This document shows positions 1 to 5,150 of a stretch of 5,150 nucleotides of DNA, one piece after another. Source of the stretch: Clostridiales bacterium (lineage in GTDB: Bacteria > Bacillota > Clostridia > Lachnospirales > Lachnospiraceae); assembly GCA_021204765.1 (NCBI GenBank), contig JAJPYU010000044.1, positions 1-5,150 of the forward strand. Direction: 5' to 3'. Position numbers and translations under genes: made by a program. Positions within the stretch are counted from its first letter, which is position 1, and every line of letters starts with the position of its first letter. The notes beneath the pieces are model-generated. The model saw only the letters and a program-made list of their open reading frames with translations, was not told where the DNA came from and did not search any database.

Positions 1-2
1 CT

Positions 3-179
3 ATAGAACAGCTGCTGGCAGCATTGGATCATCAGTCGAACGGGCCGGTGGCTGTTATTGCGAAAACGGGGAAGGGTAAAGGTATATCTTTTATGGAGGG
101 AAATCCTTTATGGCATAACAGCCGTCTCGCAGACTCTCAATATATCCAGGCAGTGGAAGAACTGGGGGCGTGCTTATGA
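3..179 (+). CDS. Transketolase N-terminal (ThDP-binding) subunit, 3' end only
   Basis: This is the last 58 codons of a gene that begins left of the window. The reading frame is open from base 3 to a TGA at 177-179. The peptide has the ending expected of a stand-alone transketolase N-terminal subunit: a beta strand (VAVIAKT), then the glycine/lysine loop KGKGISFME, then NPLWHN, the tryptophan-histidine signature of the family, and a short closing helix ending in EELGACL. In the full protein this subunit binds the diphosphate of thiamine diphosphate and Mg2+; those motifs lie outside the window and cannot be checked. It pairs with the next gene, which supplies the pyrimidine-binding half, and the two overlap by four bases (ATGA). 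Family assignment is strong; the substrate is unknown. Confidence 0.88.
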   Translation: MEQLLAALDHQSNGPVAVIAKTGKGKGISFMEGNPLWHNSRLADSQYIQAVEELGACL

Positions 180-1153
180 TTGAATTCACATCAAGGGAAA
201 TTCGGACATGGAGCCGCCTCGGAAGCTGCGGTTCTTATGGCATAGCTGCCGTAGATCTTGCTGAAAAAGATGATCGCGTGGTTATGCTGACCGCAGATCT
301 TTGTTATTATTCCGGATTGGAGAGATTTAAGAGGATATTTCCTGACCGATTATATAATCTTGGCATAGCGGAAGAAAATATGATAGGCGTTGCCGCCGGT
401 ATGGCAAAGGAAGGATATGTCCCCTTTGCGTCTACTTACGGAACGTTCGCATCCATGAGGTGTGCTGACCAGGTCAGAGTAAATATGGGGTATATGCAGC
501 TGCCGATAAAGCTGGTTGGATTGACGTCAGGGCTGTCTGTAGGGATATTGGGAGCAACGCATATTGCCAATGAAGACTTAGCGGTTATGCGGTCAATACC
601 GGGAATTGATATCCTTTCTCCTGCAGACTGTGCCGAGACAATTAAGGCTGTAGAAGCAGCGGCAAAAACAGACAGACCCACTTATATCAGACTTACGGGA
701 ACTATGAATAATCCTCCGGTGTACAAAGAGGATTTTTCCTATAAGATTGGTCAGGCTAATATTGTACGGGAAGGTTCTGATATCAGCATCATAGCTACAG
801 GAACAATGGTATACACATCCATGAGAGCCGCCCAAAATATTGAAAATGAGGGGATATCTGTTGAAGTCATAGATATGCATACAATTAAGCCGTTAGATTA
901 TGAAGCTGTCAGACTCGCCTCAGAAAAGAAGATGATTGTGACATGCGAGGAACACAGCCGGATAGGTGGGCTGGGAAGCGCTGTAAATGATATTTTAATG
1001 GGATCAGGCTATGATAAACCTTGCCTTAATATCGGAATAGCTGACAGGTATCCGCATGCAGCTGATTATAAATATCTGATGGAAAGTTACGGATTGGATG
1101 AGAAGTCTGTGACTTCAAAAATACTAGACAAATGGAGGAATTATTATGACTAA
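176..1153 (+). CDS. Transketolase C-terminal (pyrimidine-binding) subunit
   Basis: A 325-residue protein, the usual length for the C-terminal half of a split transketolase. It would form the active enzyme with the upstream subunit and transfer a two-carbon ketol unit from a ketose to an aldehyde in the cytoplasm. The pyrimidine-binding domain is at about residues 5-170. It contains TADL (39-42), then GIAEENM, whose first Glu (about 66) aligns with the catalytic Glu that activates the cofactor's aminopyrimidine. Next come the STYGTF segment, ADQVR (97-101), and THIANED (128-134) followed by VMRSIPG. The C-terminal domain follows from about 190, with IIATGTM, VEVIDMHTIKPLD and CEEHS..GGLGSAV. 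I chose ATG 176 because it overlaps the upstream stop as ATGA and lies 7 bases after GGGGG; a GTG at 170, two codons earlier, is too close to that site. The setting (ACP, ligase, LuxE, LuxC) argues for a dedicated accessory enzyme and not the pentose-phosphate housekeeping copy. A DXS-like role is less likely because DXS is a single chain. Confidence 0.93.
   Translation: MIEFTSREIRTWSRLGSCGSYGIAAVDLAEKDDRVVMLTADLCYYSGLERFKRIFPDRLYNLGIAEENMIGVAAGMAKEGYVPFASTYGTFASMRCADQVRVNMGYMQLPIKLVGLTSGLSVGILGATHIANEDLAVMRSIPGIDILSPADCAETIKAVEAAAKTDRPTYIRLTGTMNNPPVYKEDFSYKIGQANIVREGSDISIIATGTMVYTSMRAAQNIENEGISVEVIDMHTIKPLDYEAVRLASEKKMIVTCEEHSRIGGLGSAVNDILMGSGYDKPCLNIGIADRYPHAADYKYLMESYGLDEKSVTSKILDKWRNYYD
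1134..1139 (+). promoter_or_regulatory. Strong ribosome binding site of the ACP gene
   Basis: GGAGGA lies 6 bases before ATG 1146, inside the last codons of the transketolase subunit gene. It is the best match to the anti-Shine-Dalgarno sequence in the window, which fits the high copy number an ACP needs relative to its partner enzymes. It fixes the ACP start. Confidence 0.8.
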
Positions 1154-1385
1154 CAAAGAAAAATACACCAGCGTTTTTTGTGATACGTTTGGCATCACCA
1201 CAGAACAAACAGCAGGACTTGAGTACATGGGGATTCCAAACTGGGATTCGGTAGGACACATGGGACTGATTGCTGCCCTGGAGGACACATTTGATATCAT
1301 GATGGATACAGATGATATCATCGACCTTAGTTCGTTTGAGAAGGGAATGGAGATCCTGCAGGAGAAGTATGATGTGGAATTTTAA
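1146..1385 (+). CDS. Acyl carrier protein
   Basis: A 79-residue acidic protein of normal ACP size. The phosphopantetheine attachment site is WDSVGHM at residues 33-39, with Ser35 the expected modified residue. Val takes the place of the Leu usual in the DSL motif of fatty-acid ACPs. The following helix II (GLIAALEDTFDI) and the acidic loop before helix III (DTDDIIDLSSFEKGMEIL) fit the four-helix ACP fold. The DSVGHM pattern is typical of specialised carrier proteins sitting in accessory clusters next to an AMP ligase, unlike the FabF-associated AcpP (inference from family knowledge). The gene overlaps the transketolase gene by 8 bases and the ligase gene by 14, so translation of the three is probably coupled. 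It most likely carries the acyl group that the next gene product activates. No phosphopantetheinyl transferase is in the window, so a genomic one must act. Confidence 0.92.
   Translation: MTNKEKYTSVFCDTFGITTEQTAGLEYMGIPNWDSVGHMGLIAALEDTFDIMMDTDDIIDLSSFEKGMEILQEKYDVEF
1360..1366 (+). promoter_or_regulatory. Ribosome binding site deciding the ligase start
   Basis: AGGAGAA inside the end of the ACP gene. Its GGAG core is 7 bases before ATG 1372 and 4 before ATG 1369. This makes the tandem ATGs the start of the ligase, and not the upstream in-frame ATG at 1312, whose extra codons are Arg-rich and read in the shadow of the ACP gene. Confidence 0.65.
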
Positions 1386-2778
1386 GCAGTTTGAGAGAAA
1401 CACGGCATTTATTTCTGACAGCGGTCAGAGTCTGACATATACCGAGCTGCAGACTGAGACGGAAAGGCTGGCAGAGGCGGTTGGAAAACGTTGTCTGGTA
1501 TTTTCTCTCTGCAGTAACACTATAGGGTCTGTGATTGGTTATGTTGCTTTTTTGCAGAATCGTATTGTGCCGGTCTTGCTGAATGCGCACCTGGATCAGG
1601 ATTTACTGCGTAATCTCATTAATTTATACCGGCCGTCATATATATGGATGCCTGAGAACCAGGAAGAATCACGACAGGATTTTAAAAAGATTTATTCCGC
1701 TTATGGTTACTGCCTGATGAAAAATACCCGGGAGGCAAAGTATCCGTTGTTTGACGAACTGGCTTTGCTTCTCACGACATCCGGATCTACGGGCAGCAGG
1801 AAATTTGTCCGGCAGTCATATAAAAATATATTGACGAATGCTCAGCAGATTGCGGAATACCTGGAGCTTGATGAGAATGAACGGCCGGTGACTACTCTGC
1901 CGATGAATTATACTTATGGCTGTTCGGTTATCAACAGCCATTTGCTGGTCGGAGCCACAGTTTTACTGACTGATAAAGCAGTTATGACCCGTGATTTCTG
2001 GACATTTATGAAAGAACAAAAGGCCACATCCATTGCCGGAGTACCATATACGTATGAGATGCTGGACAAGCTTAGATTGTTCCGCATGGATTTGCCGTAT
2101 TTGCGCACGATGACCCAGGCTGGCGGGAAGCTGGCTCCGGAGCTTCAGAAAAAATATGCCCAATTCGCATGTGACACTGGTAAGAAATTTGTCGTCATGT
2201 ATGGTGCCTGTGAGGCGACGGCCAGAATGGGATATCTTCCTGCAGAGAAAGCATTAGAGAAGTACGGAAGCTGCGGTATTGCTGTCCCCGGAGGGAAGTT
2301 CTCTATTGTGGATTCGGATGGCACTGTGATAGATGAATCAGATGTGACCGGAGAGCTCGTATATGAGGGAGAAAATGTCACCCTGGGATATGCGGAGTGC
2401 ATGGCTGATTTATGTAAAGGAGATGAACGGCACGGACGGCTGGAAACCGGCGATATGGCAAAGCGTGATGAAGAGGGATTTTACTATATAGTCGGCAGGA
2501 AAAAGAGGTTTTTAAAGGTTTTCGGAAACAGGGTCAACCTGGATGAAATAGACAGATTGATCAAAGCGCAGTTCGATTACATGGATTGCGCCAGTGCCGG
2601 AACAGATGACCATGTGTGTATATTTGTGACTGATGATTCGAAAATGGAGGAGGTCAGGAAATTTATTTCCGGGAAGACAGGCTTGAACCAGTCCGCATTT
2701 AAGGTGGTGTATCTGGAGAACATTCCCAAAAATGATTCGGGAAAAGTCCTGTATACGGAGCTTGCGAAGTACATTTAG
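1372..2778 (+). CDS. AMP-forming acyl ligase (ANL superfamily), likely acyl-ACP ligase
   Basis: A 468-residue adenylate-forming enzyme that should activate a carboxylic acid with ATP as acyl-AMP and pass it to a thiol. The neighbouring ACP makes acyl-ACP the likely product, though CoA cannot be excluded. Motifs in order: LTYTEL near the N-terminus (21-26); the phosphate-binding loop LTTSGSTGSRK (134-144); YGACEATARM (277-286), the A5 motif, with Ala-Cys in place of the common x-Thr; GELVYEG (327-333); TGD (359-361), whose Asp binds the ribose; the hinge GRKKRFLKVFGNRVNLDEID (375-394); and IPKNDSGK (451-458), whose Lys458 is the expected catalytic lysine. All core motifs are intact, so the enzyme should be active. 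At 468 residues it is shorter than typical 500-560-residue acyl-CoA synthetases, closer to stand-alone adenylation enzymes. The start is one of tandem ATGs (1369 or 1372); 1372 has the better spacing. It overlaps the ACP stop by 14 bases. The acid substrate cannot be read from sequence by eye. Confidence 0.9.
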   Translation: MWNFKQFERNTAFISDSGQSLTYTELQTETERLAEAVGKRCLVFSLCSNTIGSVIGYVAFLQNRIVPVLLNAHLDQDLLRNLINLYRPSYIWMPENQEESRQDFKKIYSAYGYCLMKNTREAKYPLFDELALLLTTSGSTGSRKFVRQSYKNILTNAQQIAEYLELDENERPVTTLPMNYTYGCSVINSHLLVGATVLLTDKAVMTRDFWTFMKEQKATSIAGVPYTYEMLDKLRLFRMDLPYLRTMTQAGGKLAPELQKKYAQFACDTGKKFVVMYGACEATARMGYLPAEKALEKYGSCGIAVPGGKFSIVDSDGTVIDESDVTGELVYEGENVTLGYAECMADLCKGDERHGRLETGDMAKRDEEGFYYIVGRKKRFLKVFGNRVNLDEIDRLIKAQFDYMDCASAGTDDHVCIFVTDDSKMEEVRKFISGKTGLNQSAFKVVYLENIPKNDSGKVLYTELAKYI

Positions 2779-2811
2779 GGAAAGATGTCGAAGAGAGAAG
2801 GGAAAAACATA

Positions 2812-3903
2812 ATGGAGTTTAGTGAGATCCTCAATATTCCGCCCTATTCATTGGGGAGGATGGAGAAAACAGAGATTTTGACGACGCGTCTGAAGGAATT
2901 GACGGCTTATCATATGGATAATTGTGATGAGTATCGGCGTATGATGGACAGCATTGGGTTTAGCCTGGATTCTGTGGATACATATGAGGATATTCCATTT
3001 CTGACGGTTCGCCTGTTTAAGGAGCTTACGCTGAGGAGTGTCTCAGGGAAGGATGTTTTTAAGACGATGACCTCATCCGGTACAAGCGGACAGGCTGTCT
3101 CAAAAATTTATCTTGACAGGACAACCTCCGGCAACCAGCAGAAAGCGCTGGTCAAGATTGTCTCTTCTTTCACTGGATCCGGGAGGATGCCGATGCTTAT
3201 CATTGACTGCCCGTCAGTGGTGAAAAACAGGGCCTTGTTTTCAGCCAGGGGAGCCGGTATACTGGGATTCTCGATTTTTGGATCTGACAGGTCGTATGCC
3301 CTGGATGATGAGATGAATCTGGATGTAGAGGGTGTGACGGCTTTTCTCGAAAAGCATAAAGGGAAGACTATATTTCTTTTTGGTTTTACCTTTATGATAT
3401 GGCAGCATTTTTACAGGGAGCTTTTGCGATTAAAAGATAAAGGGATTTCCTTTGATCTGTCAAATGGTGTACTTATCCATGGCGGCGGATGGAAGAAACT
3501 GGTTAATGAATCTGTTTCGCCTGAAGAGTTTCGGAATTGCCTGGAATCTGTGTGCGGGTTGCATTCAATTCATGATTACTATGGTATGGTGGAGCAGACA
3601 GGCTCCATATATATGCAGTGTGAATATGGACACCTTCATGCCAGTATTTTTTCGGATGTAATCATGAGGCACCCTGAAGACTTCTCCATTTGCGAGAAAG
3701 GGGAGACCGGTATTATCCAGGTGGTATCGACTATACCTGAATCATATCCGGGGCATTCGCTCCTGACAGAGGACGAGGGGATCTTGCTGGGTGAGGATGA
3801 CTGTCCGTGCGGTCGAAAGGGCAAATATTTTAAAGTGATCGGACGCCTGAAAAATGCTGAGATAAGGGGGTGCAGTGATACCTATGCAGCAGAATTCAAA
3901 TGA
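2812..3903 (+). CDS. LuxE-family acyl-protein synthetase
   Basis: A 363-residue LuxE homologue, close to the roughly 370 residues of marine luminous bacteria. In that system LuxE activates a fatty acid with ATP, holds it on a cysteine and passes it to the reductase LuxC. Seen here: the N-terminal IPPYSL segment (9-14); an ATP-binding loop TSSGTSGQ (87-94), related to that of adenylating enzymes; HGGGWKK (223-229), a hallmark of the family; YGMVEQTGSIYMQC (257-270), which corresponds to the A5 region; CPCGRKGKYFKVIGR (331-345); and RGCSDT (352-357) near the end. Cys354 sits nine residues from the C-terminus, where the acylated cysteine of LuxE is expected. I prefer ATG 2812 because AAGGGA lies 9 bases upstream and the nine extra codons from ATG 2785 read Lys/Arg-rich, like a translated leader. 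ATG 2785, 6 bases after the ligase stop, is the alternative (372 residues). The next gene is its usual partner LuxC. No luxAB or luxD is present, so light production is not implied. Confidence 0.9.
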   Translation: MEFSEILNIPPYSLGRMEKTEILTTRLKELTAYHMDNCDEYRRMMDSIGFSLDSVDTYEDIPFLTVRLFKELTLRSVSGKDVFKTMTSSGTSGQAVSKIYLDRTTSGNQQKALVKIVSSFTGSGRMPMLIIDCPSVVKNRALFSARGAGILGFSIFGSDRSYALDDEMNLDVEGVTAFLEKHKGKTIFLFGFTFMIWQHFYRELLRLKDKGISFDLSNGVLIHGGGWKKLVNESVSPEEFRNCLESVCGLHSIHDYYGMVEQTGSIYMQCEYGHLHASIFSDVIMRHPEDFSICEKGETGIIQVVSTIPESYPGHSLLTEDEGILLGEDDCPCGRKGKYFKVIGRLKNAEIRGCSDTYAAEFK

Positions 3904-3919
3904 TAAACAGACGATATTT

Positions 3920-3925
3920 GGTGGA
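3920..3925 (+). promoter_or_regulatory. Ribosome binding site proposed for the LuxC-family gene
   Basis: GGTGGA, 6 bases before ATG 3932 and just after the LuxE stop. The rival site AAGGGGG (3864-3870), ahead of GTG 3875 (4 bases) and ATG 3884 (13 bases), encodes the conserved Arg-Gly of the LuxE RGCSD motif, so its G-richness is explained by coding. This tips the choice towards ATG 3932, but not decisively. Confidence 0.45.
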
Positions 3926-3931
3926 CTGAAA

Positions 3932-5113
3932 ATGGAGTATCTGGTAGGAAATAAAGACATATTGCAGAATATGGGCATGGTTCCGGCACTTGAACCATTT
4001 TCAGAGGACATAACAGAGTTTTTAAATGCAGTATCGAGAAAATTGCTTTCAGATACAGAGGCCAAAGGCTACCCGGATATCGTCACGTTAGCCTTCTGGA
4101 TGAGGAAAGCCTCTGTTTATGAACTGAAAGAAAGATTTTTCGGGCAGGATTCCGATTGCATCAGGATTGGCAGAGGCGTGGCGTTTCATATAGCGCCGTC
4201 AAATGTCCCGGTCAACTTTGCGTATTCATTGGCGGCAGGCTTGATGTGCGGCAATGCCAATGTGGTCCGTATCCCTTCAAAGCTGTTTGAGCAGACAGAT
4301 ATCATCGTAAGAGCTGTTAACGCTGCTTTATGTGAATGGCCTGAAATGGTTCCGTATATCGCCCTGGTGAAATACGGTCATGATAAAGCGGTAAACGATG
4401 CCTTGTCAAATATTGCAGATGTCCGTGTTGTATGGGGAGGAGACCAGACTATAGCTGAATTGAGAGAGTCAAAGCTCGGACCCAGAGCAACGGAAATCAC
4501 ATTTGCGGACAGATATTCCCTGGCGGTGATTGACTCAAATGAATATATGAAAATCGATAATAAGGCTCGGGTGGCGAATGATTTTTATAATGATACCTAC
4601 CTTTCAGACCAGAATGCTTGCACATCACCAAGAGTGGTTGTGTGGATGGGCAGTGAGATAGAAAATGCCAAAGAGATTTTCTGGTCTGAACTACATGTGC
4701 TGGTGAAGAAGAAATATACAATACAGGGAGTACAGGCGGTCAATAAACTGACAAGTGCTTATATGGCGGCAGTTTTGAAGAATGATATCAGGAAGGAACC
4801 CTCAGAAGATAATCTGATAATCAGGATCAAAGTGCATGATATTTCTGCTGACTTAATGGAGTTGAAGGATAATTCCGGATATTTCTTTGAATATGACTGT
4901 AAAGATGCATTGGAATTAAAGGATTTATGTAATGACCTGCGGTGCCAGACGCTGGCATACATAGGGAAAAAAGAGACATTTATGCCGCTCATCCGGAGTG
5001 GGATAAAGGGAATCGACAGGATAGTCCCTGTGGGTAAGACTATGGATTTTGATCTGATGTGGGATGGATATGACTTATTTGAAAGGCTGACAAGGGGGAT
5101 TACTATACATTAA
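3932..5113 (+). CDS. LuxC-family acyl-CoA/acyl-protein reductase
   Basis: A 393-residue reductase of the LuxC family, distantly related to aldehyde dehydrogenases. It would accept an acyl group from LuxE (or an acyl-CoA/ACP thioester) on a cysteine and reduce it with NADPH to an aldehyde. Seen here: a nucleotide-binding stretch with HIAPSNVPVNFAYS (86-99), GLMCGNANVVRIPSK (103-117), VWGGDQT (167-173), and the active-site motif SDQNACTSP (225-233), in which Cys230 is the expected acyl-accepting nucleophile. The C-terminal part has RCQTLAYIG (337-345) and GIDRIVPVG (360-368), both typical of LuxC. It is roughly 80-90 residues shorter than the luminous-bacteria enzymes as I recall them, mostly at the N-terminus. 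ATG 3932 leaves a 28-base gap after the LuxE stop; starts at GTG 3875 or ATG 3884 would overlap LuxE and add 19 or 16 residues. The adjacency to LuxE supports a working acyl-to-aldehyde pair. The acyl substrate, fatty or small, is not determined. Confidence 0.9.
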   Translation: MEYLVGNKDILQNMGMVPALEPFSEDITEFLNAVSRKLLSDTEAKGYPDIVTLAFWMRKASVYELKERFFGQDSDCIRIGRGVAFHIAPSNVPVNFAYSLAAGLMCGNANVVRIPSKLFEQTDIIVRAVNAALCEWPEMVPYIALVKYGHDKAVNDALSNIADVRVVWGGDQTIAELRESKLGPRATEITFADRYSLAVIDSNEYMKIDNKARVANDFYNDTYLSDQNACTSPRVVVWMGSEIENAKEIFWSELHVLVKKKYTIQGVQAVNKLTSAYMAAVLKNDIRKEPSEDNLIIRIKVHDISADLMELKDNSGYFFEYDCKDALELKDLCNDLRCQTLAYIGKKETFMPLIRSGIKGIDRIVPVGKTMDFDLMWDGYDLFERLTRGITIH

Positions 5114-5150
5114 AATAGCATCTTTAAATTTCTTTGGCATTACAATAGGG
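5114..5150 (+). other. Start of the region after the LuxC gene, no feature identified
   Basis: Thirty-seven A/T-rich bases after the TAA. I see no inverted repeat followed by T's, so no terminator, and no -10/-35 pair. One frame, open since a TGA at 5088-5090, reads IKIASLNFFGITIG to the window edge but contains no ATG, GTG or TTG. The operon probably continues to the right. Confidence 0.4.

Noticed and set aside
1311..1322. Perfect 12-base palindrome GATGATATCATC, with a second GATATCAT copy at 1293-1300
   Set aside because: It lies in the ACP coding sequence and both copies encode the repetitive acidic/isoleucine helix region (DIM, DDII). Coding explains it, and there is no promoter beside it.
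1312..1371. Longer N-terminus for the ligase starting at ATG 1312
   Set aside because: The 20 extra codons are Arg/Ser-rich, overlap the ACP gene deeply, lack a ribosome binding site and do not resemble a ligase N-terminus; the tandem ATGs at 1369/1372 follow AGGAGAA.
1026..1403. Minus-strand open frame opposite the transketolase/ACP junction, and similar minus-strand frames elsewhere
   Set aside because: They lie opposite well-supported genes, their peptides resemble no family, and they have no convincing ribosome binding sites; they are shadows of coding on the + strand.
3452..3661. Short + strand open frame inside the LuxE-family gene
   Set aside because: It is an alternate frame of a conserved gene, is rich in Met/Trp/Cys and resembles no protein.
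2785..5113. Bioluminescence (lux) operon
   Set aside because: LuxE and LuxC homologues are present, but there is no luciferase luxAB and no luxD, and the order and partners (transketolase, ACP, ligase) differ from lux operons.

Overview
The window is a compact, single-strand, six-gene stretch of what looks like a biosynthetic operon. Moderate base composition, strong GGAGG-type ribosome binding sites, a transketolase split into two genes and the style of the proteins suggest a low-to-moderate-GC Firmicute, probably of the Clostridia/Lachnospiraceae type. This placement is inferred from general character; there is no rRNA or marker gene here.

Layout, all on the + strand: (1) the 3' end of a transketolase N-terminal (thiamine-diphosphate-binding) subunit gene, cut by the left edge; (2) the transketolase C-terminal subunit; (3) a small acyl carrier protein; (4) an AMP-forming acyl ligase; (5) a LuxE-family acyl-protein synthetase; (6) a LuxC-family acyl-CoA/acyl-protein reductase; then 37 bases with no start codon of the usual kind up to the right edge. 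The first four genes overlap at their junctions, and the last junctions are 6-33 and at most 28 bases, depending on start choice. I see no promoter or terminator, so the transcript starts left of the window and probably continues to the right.

Read as a pathway, the ligase can activate a carboxylic acid as an acyl-adenylate and load it on the ACP. LuxE and LuxC together can pass an acyl group through two cysteine thioesters and reduce it to an aldehyde. A transketolase joins a two-carbon ketol unit to an aldehyde. The attractive inference is that the aldehyde made by LuxE/LuxC is the acceptor for the dedicated split transketolase, giving a 1,3-dihydroxy-2-ketone. There is no luciferase (luxAB) and no luxD thioesterase here, so bioluminescence is not the role. 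Sets of ACP, ligase, LuxE, LuxC and split transketolase are, as far as I recall, found in surface-polysaccharide and other accessory biosynthetic loci, but the true product cannot be told from this window.
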